Notes: generated by a model from the letters alone, not told the origin. A stretch of 21,039 nt of DNA from an uncultured Bacilli bacterium (GCA_947522695.1 CANNTX010000019.1:1-21039), one strand, 5' to 3'; positions 7,842 through 14,879 are shown, counted from the stretch's first letter. Numbers and translations: made by a program.

Positions 7842-8255
7842 ATGTTATTTAATTTAGAGAATGAAGATTTTTTAAAGAACTATTTTAATTTAGATAGAGA
7901 CGATGTTCTTAATCCTGATGAAGGTCTTGTTTTAGGTAATTTGTTTTTAGATGAATATGTGCCATATAAAAATTATAAACCTTATAAGATTAAACCTACT
8001 TGTGAAAAAGATGCTATGCTTTTAAAGATTAGAGAATATTGTTTTGCTATCGATGATTTAAATTTGAAACTTGATTTAGAACCTAATAATAAGAAATTAT
8101 ATGATTTATTTAAGGTTTACAATGAAAGATTAAAGGTATTAGTTAAAGATTATGAAGAAAAATATGAGGTTTTAAATTTAAATGATGATTTAAAGGGTAG
8201 ATATACTTGGTATAGTGGTAAATGGCCTTGGGAAGGAGATAATAAGAATGTTTAA
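7842..8255 (+). CDS. cotJB: Spore coat protein, CotJA/CotJB-like fusion
   Basis: Component of the inner spore coat; in Bacillus the CotJ proteins assemble together with the manganese catalase CotJC. Residues about 55-137 match CotJB, with the helical 'CFAIDDLNLKLDLEPNN' region and C-terminal 'GKWPWEGD'. Residues about 24-50 ('DEGLVLGNLFLDEYVPY') resemble CotJA, which is normally a separate small protein of about 80 residues. This therefore looks like a condensed JA-JB fusion of 137 residues. AGGAGG (7831-7836) precedes the ATG by five bases. The 3' end overlaps cotJC by eight bases, indicating one operon. The CotJB part is firm, the CotJA part less so. Confidence 0.8.
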   Translation: MLFNLENEDFLKNYFNLDRDDVLNPDEGLVLGNLFLDEYVPYKNYKPYKIKPTCEKDAMLLKIREYCFAIDDLNLKLDLEPNNKKLYDLFKVYNERLKVLVKDYEEKYEVLNLNDDLKGRYTWYSGKWPWEGDNKNV

Positions 8256-8802
8256 GTATAAAAAGATGCTTCCTTTTCCAATTAATTTAAAGAAAAAAGA
8301 TATTAAAATGGCAAAATATTTAATTACTCAATATGGTGGAGCAAATGGGGAGTTAGGTGCTGCTTTAAGGTATTTTAGTCAAAAGTTTTCAATGCCAACT
8401 GATGAGGGAAGAGCACTTTTAAATGATATTGCAACTGAAGAGTTTGGACATGCGGAAATGATTTGTGTAATGGTTCATCAATTACTAGATGGAGCTACAA
8501 AAGAAGAATTAGAAGCAAATGGATTAACAAGTAATTATGTAGAGAATGGGTACGGTATTTATCCAATTAATTCAAATGGAGTGCCATTTACAGTTAGTTA
8601 TTTTGCATCAGTAGGAGATGCAGTTGCTGATCTAGCCGAAGATATGGCTGCAGAGGAAAAAGCAAGGGTAACTTATGAACATTTAATAGATATTGCTGAA
8701 GATCCGGAGTTAATAAATATTTTATTATTTTTAAGACAAAGAGAAATTGTTCATTATAATAGATTTAAAAAATTATATGAAAAATATAAGTATAATAAAT
8801 AA
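8248..8802 (+). CDS. cotJC: Manganese catalase-family spore coat protein CotJC
   Basis: A ferritin-like dimanganese protein of the spore coat, probably protecting against peroxide. ATG 8248 is preferred to the upstream in-frame GTG/ATG-like codons because AAGGAG (8233-8238) lies ten bases before it and the protein then starts 'MFKYKK' like its relatives (184 residues). Metal ligands are visible: E35 in 'NGELGAAL', E65 and H68 in 'TEEFGH', E136/E137 in 'AAEEKAR', and H169 in 'REIVH'. The length matches CotJC and is shorter than secreted-type Mn catalases. It overlaps the CotJA/B-like gene and is followed by a hairpin. It is good evidence for a sporulating lineage. Confidence 0.93.
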   Translation: MFKYKKMLPFPINLKKKDIKMAKYLITQYGGANGELGAALRYFSQKFSMPTDEGRALLNDIATEEFGHAEMICVMVHQLLDGATKEELEANGLTSNYVENGYGIYPINSNGVPFTVSYFASVGDAVADLAEDMAAEEKARVTYEHLIDIAEDPELINILLFLRQREIVHYNRFKKLYEKYKYNK

Positions 8803-8826
8803 AGATTACTGATATGGTAATCTTTT
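8801..8826 (+). terminator. Likely terminator after cotJC
   Basis: A 9-bp stem (8801-8809 with 8817-8825) and 7-base loop overlap the cotJC stop codon. The T-tract is short, so termination may be partial. Confidence 0.6.
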
Positions 8827-8885
8827 AAAATGTAAATTAAGTGTCTATTTTAGAGATGAAATATGGAGAATATTTATTTTCTATG

Positions 8886-8891
8886 TATAAT
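8886..8891 (+). promoter_or_regulatory. -10 box of the small peptide gene
   Basis: TATAAT preceded directly by TG, 20 bases upstream of the start codon. There is no convincing -35. Confidence 0.35.
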
Positions 8892-8911
8892 TAAAATAGA
8901 TGGAGGTCAAA

Positions 8912-9133
8912 ATGAACGAAGAATTAGACTTAGAGACTTTAGATGGTGTTGTTGCTGGTGTTTCTCATGAAATGGGAGAAGATGCTGCTCTAAGCAATGA
9001 AAGTTTGTATAGAAGACAACAAATTGAAAAATTAAAAAAAGAAAAAGAAGCTTTAGAAGCTTTAGGTAAAGATTCTGATGAAATGTCTATGGATGAACTA
9101 GATAATGTTCGTGCAGGAATGTCTAGAAAATAG
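8912..9133 (+). CDS. Small acidic peptide with duplicated leader-like motif
   Basis: A 73-residue protein not recognised as a known family. The ATG at 8900 overlaps the GGAGGT ribosome site, so ATG 8912 is the start. The N-terminus 'DLETLDGVVAG' (6-16) and C-terminus 'SMDELDNVRAG' (59-69) are two copies of one motif, joined by a charged helical stretch (about 30-52, 'YRRQQIEKLKKEKEALEAL'). The motif resembles the 'ELDxVaGG' end of ribosomal-peptide leader sequences, but with AG instead of GG. No modification enzyme or dedicated peptidase is adjacent. It lies just after cotJC with its own promoter-like box and terminator. It could be a RiPP-like precursor, a degenerate one, or a small structural protein. 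Confidence 0.75.
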   Translation: MNEELDLETLDGVVAGVSHEMGEDAALSNESLYRRQQIEKLKKEKEALEALGKDSDEMSMDELDNVRAGMSRK

Positions 9134-9150
9134 AACGATTAGTTCTTTTT
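9132..9150 (+). terminator. Terminator of the small peptide gene
   Basis: AGAAC (9132-9136), loop GATTA, GTTCT (9142-9146), then a T-rich run. The loop and right arm overlap the stop codon of the convergent coiled-coil gene. Stem is only 5 bp. Confidence 0.55.
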
Positions 9151-9834
9151 CTTTTGATTTAATTTTGATTCTAGTTTAAAGTTAGGATTTATTATTAAAA
9201 TCCATTCAATATTTTTGGTAGTTAATAATTTTATTAATGTTTCTAAATTTGAATCAAAAGCAATACAACTATCATACATTATTGTTAAACCTAATGACTT
9301 AAAATATTCTAAGACTCTTGGGTGAATAGGTAATTTATTATCGACAAAGGCGGTAAATTTATTGTAATTATTGTAGTTTGCTAAAACATAATAAAAATTA
9401 TTTAAATTAATACTATAAATAAATGAATTAAGGATATCAATAACTAATTGTTTAGTTTGATAAAAATATTTTTCATCTTCTAGTATTTCTTTTCTTTTTT
9501 GTTTTAAAAGTTCTAATTCTTTTAATCTATTACTTCTATTATTGTTTATTAAATCTCTTCTTGTTGTATAAAAGTTTATTATTTTTTCTAAACTTTTTAA
9601 TCTTTCAGAGTTATTTGTTTTTTGTTTAGAATATTCTAATTTTGATAATGCTGTATCTATTTGATTTAATTCAATATCTTCTTTTTGTTTTATTTCAAAA
9701 TTCTTTTCTTCTTTTTCTTTAAAGGTATGATTAATATAATAATAATCACCACCATATTCTACATTATTTATTTTATCTATATTTTGTTTTATTAGTTCTA
9801 TAATTTCATTTAGTTCGTTTAATTGTTCTTCCAT
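9139..9834 (-). CDS. Hypothetical coiled-coil protein
   Basis: A 231-residue protein with no recognised family. No signal peptide or membrane segment is seen, so it is probably cytoplasmic. Residues about 1-25 and 45-130 are rich in Glu, Lys and Leu with heptad-like spacing, suggesting long helices or coiled coil. The C-terminal part (about 135-222) looks globular, mixing Tyr/Asn-rich and beta-prone segments ('IEWILIINPNF'). The start follows an AAGGGA-type site. It is transcribed from an almost ideal consensus promoter, so expression is likely high and constitutive unless repressed. It is convergent with the small peptide gene and divergent from the YcxB-like gene. Function unknown. Confidence 0.75.
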   Translation of the reverse strand: MEEQLNELNEIIELIKQNIDKINNVEYGGDYYYINHTFKEKEEKNFEIKQKEDIELNQIDTALSKLEYSKQKTNNSERLKSLEKIINFYTTRRDLINNNRSNRLKELELLKQKRKEILEDEKYFYQTKQLVIDILNSFIYSINLNNFYYVLANYNNYNKFTAFVDNKLPIHPRVLEYFKSLGLTIMYDSCIAFDSNLETLIKLLTTKNIEWILIINPNFKLESKLNQKKKN

Positions 9835-9860
9835 AATAATTCCCTTTTTCTTAGTTAGTT

Positions 9861-9889
9861 ATTATATATTAAAGAACAAGTAGTGTCAA
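9861..9889 (-). promoter_or_regulatory. Perfect consensus sigma-A promoter
   Basis: On the minus strand: TTGACA (9889-9884), exactly 17 bases, TATAAT (9866-9861), about 27 bases upstream of the coiled-coil gene start. It is the only 12/12 consensus promoter noticed in the window. Confidence 0.85.
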
Positions 9890-9920
9890 ATGAAATTAAT
9901 TATAGATATTTAATAATGTG

Positions 9921-9929
9921 TGCTATAAT
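9921..9929 (+). promoter_or_regulatory. Extended -10 promoter of the YcxB-like gene
   Basis: TG-C-TATAAT is a perfect extended -10, 42 bases upstream of the start codon, divergent from the consensus promoter at 9861-9889. Confidence 0.6.
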
Positions 9930-9971
9930 TTAATTGGATAAAGTTATTAATAGATGTGATGAGGTTTTAGG

Positions 9972-11240
9972 ATGGGTAGAGAAAAAATGGATAAGTGTTT
10001 ATATAAATGTGAAAGTATTGTTGATGGGTACGAATATAAGAAAATGGCAAAGTATTTTCCAAAAAGAGTGTATTGGGTATTTGTAAAATTAGGTACTTTA
10101 CTAAATCTTGTTATAATGGGGTTTATCTCATTGATTTTTAAAAATTGGATGGTTACCTTGACTTTCTTTATTTTATTGGAAATATATATTTTAGTTTATT
10201 ACAAATTAGAAACTGTAATCGAAAGATTTCAAAATAATAGAATAAAAAAGGGAATGGTTGAGGTTAATCATGAAAATGAGTTTTATGAAGATTTCTTTAT
10301 AGTTAGTGGTGAAAAGTCATCTATAATTATTGATTATTCTGAAATAAGTAGATGCGTTGAGAACGATACTAATTTTTATTTAGAATATCCTACTAAAAAT
10401 ACGGTTATAATTTTACAAAAGAATAAATGTGATTTGGAATTAATTAATTTTATAAGAAGTAAGTTTAAAAATTTAGAAAATAATTTAGGAGATAGTTCAA
10501 ACTTTAAAGGAGTAGATAATTTTAAAAATACTGATAATACACTATCAATAAGTTATTTTATGACCTTTTTATTTATTTTAACTATTGGTAGTTTATGGGG
10601 TGCTTTATGGTCATATTCATTAATAGATGAATTAAATCCTCAACATGGGTTAAATTTTCTAAAAAATACTTGGATATTTTGGTGTTGGTTACCAATTCCA
10701 ATTGTTTCTATAGTGCTTGGCTTTAAATATAAAAATAAAGGAATTAATTGTATAAAAAATATAGTTGGTGGATTTATAATATGTTTTTTATTATTAATTT
10801 ATGGCACATTTTGTTTGATGCCTACATTATCTGATAATTATAGTAAAATTAATGATTACAAGAATTATATAGATGCGAATATACCTGATAATGGAGAGTT
10901 AGAAATTCATAATTGGGGAACATATTTTGATGATGATAAAAAAGAATATTCTATTATAAATGTTTATTATGATAAAGAAGATGTTAGTGATTTAGTTAGT
11001 AGTATTGAAAATAGTGAGAATTGGATTTTAAGTACTAAAATAAAATCTGAGCTTAAAATATTATTGCCTTCTCAATATAGGGCTAAAGAAGATTTATATT
11101 ATTCGGTTTATAATAAAACTACTAATGAATATAATACTATACCTAATGAATCTGGTGGGTATGAAGTATATGCTATGAGGTATGATAAAACAAAAAAGGA
11201 ATTAACAATACACAAATATAAACTTATGTATAACAAATGA
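9972..11240 (+). CDS. YcxB-like membrane protein of unknown function
   Basis: A 422-residue polytopic membrane protein. Two N-terminal membrane segments (about 40-58 and 59-77) are followed by a cytoplasmic-looking domain (about 95-165). That domain has the YcxB-type pattern 'FYEDFFIVSG' then 'IIDYSEISRCVENDTNFYLEY' in two adjoining blocks and 'IILQK'. Three more hydrophobic segments follow (about 193-216, 233-251, 262-283), then a hydrophilic C-terminal domain (about 285-422) that is probably outside the membrane and is not recognised. The start has GAGG upstream at suitable distance; a second ATG six codons in is a weaker alternative. It is monocistronic with its own extended -10 promoter and terminator. 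Role unknown. Confidence 0.7.
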   Translation: MGREKMDKCLYKCESIVDGYEYKKMAKYFPKRVYWVFVKLGTLLNLVIMGFISLIFKNWMVTLTFFILLEIYILVYYKLETVIERFQNNRIKKGMVEVNHENEFYEDFFIVSGEKSSIIIDYSEISRCVENDTNFYLEYPTKNTVIILQKNKCDLELINFIRSKFKNLENNLGDSSNFKGVDNFKNTDNTLSISYFMTFLFILTIGSLWGALWSYSLIDELNPQHGLNFLKNTWIFWCWLPIPIVSIVLGFKYKNKGINCIKNIVGGFIICFLLLIYGTFCLMPTLSDNYSKINDYKNYIDANIPDNGELEIHNWGTYFDDDKKEYSIINVYYDKEDVSDLVSSIENSENWILSTKIKSELKILLPSQYRAKEDLYYSVYNKTTNEYNTIPNESGGYEVYAMRYDKTKKELTIHKYKLMYNK

Positions 11241-11267
11241 GATATTACATTAGGTAGTATCTTTTTT
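11240..11267 (+). terminator. Terminator of the YcxB-like gene
   Basis: A 9-bp stem with one G-U pair (11240-11248 with 11254-11262), 5-base loop, and six T ending at 11267. Confidence 0.85.
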
Positions 11268-11276
11268 AAGTTAATT

Positions 11277-11318
11277 AAAAAGACGATATTAAGAAATTAA
11301 TTATTTAATATCGTCTTT
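11277..11318 (-). terminator. Terminator of tRNA-Trp
   Basis: A 14-bp perfect stem (11279-11292 with 11305-11318), 12-base loop, followed on the minus strand by a T-rich tail. It lies just downstream of the tRNA 3' end. Confidence 0.85.
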
Positions 11319-11330
11319 ATGTACAAAAAT

Positions 11331-11404
11331 TGGCAGGGGTGGAGAGAATCGAACTCCCATCAAAAGTTTTGGAGACTCCTATGCTACCATTATACCACAC
11401 CCCT
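11331..11404 (-). tRNA. tRNA-Trp (anticodon CCA)
   Basis: A 74-base gene with encoded 3' CCA (complement of 11331-11333) and discriminator G. The 7-bp acceptor stem AGGGGTG/CACCCCT, anticodon loop CTCCAAA (anticodon CCA), and T-arm with TTCGATT are all clear. The D-arm reads GTAT-AATGGTA-GCAT, with G-U, U-A, A-C (mismatch) and U-G pairs. The anticodon stem has G-U at positions 27-43 and 28-42. It is therefore a Trp tRNA with unusually weak D and anticodon stems, but invariant bases are in place. It has its own promoter and terminator. Confidence 0.93.
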
Positions 11405-11418
11405 GTGTGTATGAATTA

Positions 11419-11446
11419 ATTATAGCATAAAATTGGATTATTTCAA
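11419..11446 (-). promoter_or_regulatory. Strong promoter of tRNA-Trp
   Basis: On the minus strand: TTGAAA (11446-11441), 16 bases, extended -10 TG-C-TATAAT with TATAAT at 11424-11419. The start would be near 11412, just ahead of the mature tRNA. Confidence 0.85.
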
Positions 11447-11471
11447 TATTTTTGTTGTTAAAACATATAAT
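11446..11471 (+). promoter_or_regulatory. Candidate sigma-E promoter of cwlJ
   Basis: ATATT (11446-11450), 13 bases, CATATAAT (11464-11471) fits the Bacillus sigma-E pattern (ATATT, 13-14 bases, CATACAAT). Its -35 shares one base with the -35 of the divergent tRNA promoter. The -10 ends five bases before the ribosome site, so the leader would be very short. Confidence 0.5.
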
Positions 11472-11486
11472 AAAATGGTGGTTATT

Positions 11487-11909
11487 ATGTTAATTAATTA
11501 TACTAGTAAGGAACTTGATATGATGGCAAGACTTATGAGAGCAGAAGCACTTGCTGAAGGTAATTTGGGAATGCTTATGGTTGGGAATGTAATCGTTAAT
11601 AGAGCAATTGCAACTTGTTATACATTTAAAAATATTAGAAGTATAAGTGGAGTAGTTAATCAAAATCCAGGAGGATTTAGTGGAGTTAATAGTTCATTAT
11701 ATGTTGGATCAGCCACAACAAAGGAAAAGCAATTAGCCGAAAGGTGTTTAAAAGGTGAATACTATTATCCAGCAACTCATGCTTTATGGTTTTATGCTCC
11801 GGGACAAAATACATGCAAGACTAATTGGTATGAACAACCTTTTGCTGGAAGTTATAAAAATCATTGTTTTTATAAACCAGATAGAGGAGTGTGTCAAGAA
11901 TTATACTAA
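11487..11909 (+). CDS. cwlJ: Cell wall hydrolase CwlJ/SleB family (spore cortex-lytic enzyme)
   Basis: Degrades spore cortex peptidoglycan during germination. In Bacillus, CwlJ is made in the mother cell and sits in the coat, needing no signal peptide; none is present here. ATG 11487 is preferred over in-frame upstream codons because GGTGG (11477-11481) precedes it and gives 140 residues, close to B. subtilis CwlJ (142). Conserved blocks are 'MMARLMRAEA' (12-21, with the presumed catalytic E20), 'GMLMVGNVIVNR' (28-39), 'LWFYAPGQ' (100-107), 'NWYEQPFAGSYKNHCFYKP' (113-131) and a final Cys region. There is no peptidoglycan-binding domain, which separates it from SleB. With cotJ it supports endospore formation. 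Confidence 0.9.
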   Translation: MLINYTSKELDMMARLMRAEALAEGNLGMLMVGNVIVNRAIATCYTFKNIRSISGVVNQNPGGFSGVNSSLYVGSATTKEKQLAERCLKGEYYYPATHALWFYAPGQNTCKTNWYEQPFAGSYKNHCFYKPDRGVCQELY

Positions 11910-11936
11910 TTTATAGATATTTTTAATTTCTTGTTA

Positions 11937-11942
11937 TATAAT
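11937..11942 (+). promoter_or_regulatory. -10 box placing the start of transcription at the PAP2 start codon
   Basis: TATAAT ends seven bases before ATG 11950, and there is no Shine-Dalgarno between. This geometry predicts a leaderless mRNA. The -35 region is weak. Confidence 0.5.
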
Positions 11943-11949
11943 TTAAATT

Positions 11950-12564
11950 ATGAAGAAAAAAGATAAATATTTATTAATTATATTTTTGATTATATCATTA
12001 ATTTGGACCTTTTTAGTTTATTTTAATGTATTTAATTATTTTGATATTAAGATATATGATTTTATTATTTCATATAAGAGTGAATTTAATACATATTTTT
12101 TTAAGATAATAACATTTTTATGTAGTATTAAGTTTATTGCTTTAATGTGTATAATATCACTTTTATTAACTTTGATTAAAAAAGATAAATCATATTTATT
12201 AATAATATTAGTAACACTTGTTTCTTCAGTAGTTAATTTAATAATTAAAAATATTATAAGAAGAGATAGACCTGATAAAATTAATTGGTTAATAACAGAA
12301 AGTAATTTTAGCTTTCCATCTGGTCATTCAATGATGGCAACTGTTTTTTATGGTTTTTTAGCATATTTGTTATATAAAAGTAATTTAAATAAGAATGTTA
12401 AAATAATTATATTAATAATGATGTTGTTTTTAATTTTACTTATTGGAATTAGCAGAATTTATTTAGGTGTTCATTACACATCTGATGTTATTGGTGGATT
12501 CTTATGGGGAAGCACATTACTTATATTAATTATTGATTTAACTAAGAAAGGAAAATTATTATGA
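11950..12564 (+). CDS. PAP2-family membrane phosphatase
   Basis: An integral membrane phosphatase of 204 residues with about six hydrophobic segments. The three PAP2 motifs are complete: KxxxxxxRP (K100 to P108), PSGH (123-126) and SRxxxxxHxxxD (S168, R169, H175, D179). Substrates in the family are phosphatidate, phosphatidylglycerol phosphate or undecaprenyl diphosphate (BcrC type). Being in the same operon as UppP makes a lipid-carrier role likely but not proven. No ribosome binding site precedes the ATG; a TATAAT ends seven bases upstream, suggesting a leaderless transcript. Its stop overlaps the following SDR start by four bases. Confidence 0.88.
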   Translation: MKKKDKYLLIIFLIISLIWTFLVYFNVFNYFDIKIYDFIISYKSEFNTYFFKIITFLCSIKFIALMCIISLLLTLIKKDKSYLLIILVTLVSSVVNLIIKNIIRRDRPDKINWLITESNFSFPSGHSMMATVFYGFLAYLLYKSNLNKNVKIIILIMMLFLILLIGISRIYLGVHYTSDVIGGFLWGSTLLILIIDLTKKGKLL

Positions 12565-13313
12565 AAGCATTAATAACTGGAGCATCTTCAGGTATAGGTA
12601 GAGATATGGCTAAATATCTTGATAGTCTTGGATATGAGGTATTTTTAGTAGGAAGAAATAGGGATAGATTACAGGAAGTTGCAAATGTTTGCAAAAACGC
12701 AAAAGCGATATATGATTATGATTTATCGATTGATGCTAATGTTTATAAATTGTATGAAAAAGTAAAAGGAGAAAAAATTGATTTACTTGTAAATAATGCA
12801 GGTTTTGGATTATTTGGCTTTTTTGATGAAACTGATTTAGATAAAGAATTGGAAATGATAGATGTTAATATTAAGGCGTTACATATTTTAACTAAGTTAT
12901 TTTTAAAGGATATGGTTAAGTATAATAAAGGTAAAATTCTTAATGTTGCATCGTCAGCAGGATTTTTTGCTGGACCTTATTTAAATACTTATTATGCTAC
13001 TAAAAATTATGTTCTTAAACTTACGATGGCAATTAATGAGGAATTAAGAATAAAAAAATCTAATGTAACTATCAGTGCGTTGTGTCCAGGACCTGTTAAT
13101 ACAAATTTTAATAGTGTAGCTGGTGGTGGATTTAATACAAGTAGTTTAAGTAGTGAATATGTTGCCAAATATGGAATAGATAAGACTCTAAAGGGAAAAA
13201 TGATAATAATTCCTGGTGCTATGATGAAATTAGGAATATTCTTTTCTAGATTTTTACCATATAGATTACAATTAAAGATTTTATATAAGATCCAAAGAAA
13301 GAAGGATAAATAA
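12561..13313 (+). CDS. Short-chain dehydrogenase/reductase (SDR)
   Basis: A cytoplasmic NAD(P)-dependent oxidoreductase of 250 residues; substrate unknown. The Rossmann glycine motif TGASSGIG (6-13), 'NNAG' (78-81), catalytic Ser (131/132) and YxxxK (Y144, K148) define a classical SDR. Arg at 32 and 34 just after the second strand ('GRNRDR') hints at NADPH preference. The C-terminus ends in a basic tail (KIQRKKDK) after a hydrophobic/aromatic stretch, compatible with peripheral membrane association, like DltE/YqjQ-type relatives. The start overlaps the PAP2 stop (ATGA) and its stop overlaps the uppP start by one base (TAATG), so the three genes are tightly coupled. It may act on a lipid or envelope precursor; this is inference. 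Confidence 0.9.
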   Translation: MKALITGASSGIGRDMAKYLDSLGYEVFLVGRNRDRLQEVANVCKNAKAIYDYDLSIDANVYKLYEKVKGEKIDLLVNNAGFGLFGFFDETDLDKELEMIDVNIKALHILTKLFLKDMVKYNKGKILNVASSAGFFAGPYLNTYYATKNYVLKLTMAINEELRIKKSNVTISALCPGPVNTNFNSVAGGGFNTSSLSSEYVAKYGIDKTLKGKMIIIPGAMMKLGIFFSRFLPYRLQLKILYKIQRKKDK

Positions 13314-14116
13314 TGTTCTTAAATATTATAAAAACAATTATTATAGGTATAATCGAAGGAATTACTGAATGGCTTCCAATAAGTAGTACTGGACACATGA
13401 TATTAGCTAATGAATTTATTAAATTAGATGTATCAAGTGAATTTTGGAAAATGTTTGAGGTAGTAATTCAACTTGGCGCTATAATGGCTGTTGTTGTTAT
13501 TTATTTTAAAGATTTATTTCCTTGGGGATTTAATAAAACTAAAGACGATACTAAAAATACTTTTATATTATGGGGTAAAATATTAGTAGGATGTATTCCT
13601 TGTGCAATAGTCGGATTGTTATTTGATGATTGGATAGATGAACACTTTTATAATCCATGGACTGTTGCAATAACATTATTTATTTATGGTGTTTTATTTA
13701 TAATAGTCGAAAATCATAAAAAGAAAAACACAATTAAAGAGGTATCGTTTTTAAATGCATTTAAAGTTGGTTTATTTCAAGTTTTATCTATAATTCCAGG
13801 AACTAGTAGAAGTGGAGCAACAATTGTTGGAGGTTTAACTTTGGGATTAGATAGAACAACTATTACTAATTTTACATTTTATATGGCAGTGCCAGTTATG
13901 GCAGGGGCATCACTTCTTAAATTAGTTAAATTTGGTTTTGCCTTTACAAGTAGTGAAATAATTATATTATTAGTAGGTATGATTACAGCATTTATAGTAT
14001 CTTTAATTGCAATTAAATATTTGTTAAAATATATTAAGAAGAATGATTTTAAAGTGTTTGGATATTATCGTATTGTTTTGAGTATAATCGTATTATTATA
14101 TTTTATACTTAGATAA
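13313..14116 (+). CDS. uppP: Undecaprenyl-diphosphate phosphatase UppP (BacA)
   Basis: Converts undecaprenyl diphosphate to the monophosphate at the membrane, recycling the lipid carrier for peptidoglycan and other wall polymers. Overproduction gives bacitracin resistance in known examples. It has 267 residues and many membrane segments. Both diagnostic motifs are intact: 'EGITEWLPISSTGH' (15-28) and 'PGTSRSG' (162-168). The start codon shares a base with the SDR stop. With the PAP2 gene two positions upstream, the operon holds two potential C55-PP phosphatases of unrelated families. Confidence 0.96.
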   Translation: MFLNIIKTIIIGIIEGITEWLPISSTGHMILANEFIKLDVSSEFWKMFEVVIQLGAIMAVVVIYFKDLFPWGFNKTKDDTKNTFILWGKILVGCIPCAIVGLLFDDWIDEHFYNPWTVAITLFIYGVLFIIVENHKKKNTIKEVSFLNAFKVGLFQVLSIIPGTSRSGATIVGGLTLGLDRTTITNFTFYMAVPVMAGASLLKLVKFGFAFTSSEIIILLVGMITAFIVSLIAIKYLLKYIKKNDFKVFGYYRIVLSIIVLLYFILR

Positions 14117-14132
14117 TATGGAGGGAGTAGTA

Positions 14133-14879
14133 ATGAAAAAAGGTTTTATTTTTATATTAATATTAGCTGTGCTGTTTGTAGGAGCAATTTTAATTTATGA
14201 TTTTAGTGATATTCCAAGCGAAATGTTAGCAGGGCATGATTGGTATTTAATTGAAAATAATGATGTATACGTTCTTAATTTAGCAAATAACAAATTTAGT
14301 TTTAAGAACAAAAATAATGATGAGGAAAGATATCAAAATTGTAATACCTATAAATATAATAATTCATCTAATGTGATTAAACTTGACTGTAGTATTAAAA
14401 ACAATAAATTATATATTGCAACCTTTGATGAAAATAAGTTAGTAGCAACTATTAATGGAGAAGAGAAAACTCTTTATAAAAGTGAGGAACTTGCTTATGA
14501 ATATAAATTTATGAGCGATAATGGATTAAGCGAACAAGAATATAATGAATTATATAAATTGAATTTTGATGAAAAATATTTTATAAATGTCAAAGAATTT
14601 TTATCTATATATAAAGGGAAAAATAAGAAAAAAGTTGTATTAGTTTCTAATAGTTATAATTATAAAAATATTTTAGATTATGTTAAGTTAAGCAAAGTAT
14701 TGGATGATAGTTATAAATTAATTGCAATAGATAGTTTAAGTGAAAGTGATTTACAAAGTTTATTTAATAAAATTGGAATTACTGATTATGATAATAGTTT
14801 AGTAACTGTTTATTTAGTAGGAAATAAGAATACTAGCATTAATGAGGTAATTGATATTAAAAATATTAAAGATGTTTAA
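14133..14879 (+). CDS. Membrane-anchored protein of unknown function
   Basis: A 248-residue protein not recognised. An upstream ATG at 14118 overlaps the GGAGGG ribosome site, so ATG 14133 is chosen; the protein then starts 'MKKGFIF'. One hydrophobic segment (about 4-22) would anchor it with the rest outside the cell. The first half (about 30-120) is beta-rich and Asn/Lys-rich, with two cysteines in 'CNTYKY...LDC'. The second half (about 160-248) alternates strands and helices ('KKVVLVSNS', 'SLVTVYLVG') in a way that could be a thioredoxin-like fold, but without a CxxC motif. It is the last gene of the PAP2-SDR-uppP operon and ends in a strong terminator. Role in envelope biology is inferred only from position. 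Confidence 0.75.
   Translation: MKKGFIFILILAVLFVGAILIYDFSDIPSEMLAGHDWYLIENNDVYVLNLANNKFSFKNKNNDEERYQNCNTYKYNNSSNVIKLDCSIKNNKLYIATFDENKLVATINGEEKTLYKSEELAYEYKFMSDNGLSEQEYNELYKLNFDEKYFINVKEFLSIYKGKNKKKVVLVSNSYNYKNILDYVKLSKVLDDSYKLIAIDSLSESDLQSLFNKIGITDYDNSLVTVYLVGNKNTSINEVIDIKNIKDV

Noticed and set aside
731..11240. UGA used as tryptophan, as in Mollicutes
   Set aside because: UGA ends the pyrophosphatase and YcxB-like genes at sensible points and Trp is encoded by TGG. Only a CCA-anticodon Trp tRNA is seen.
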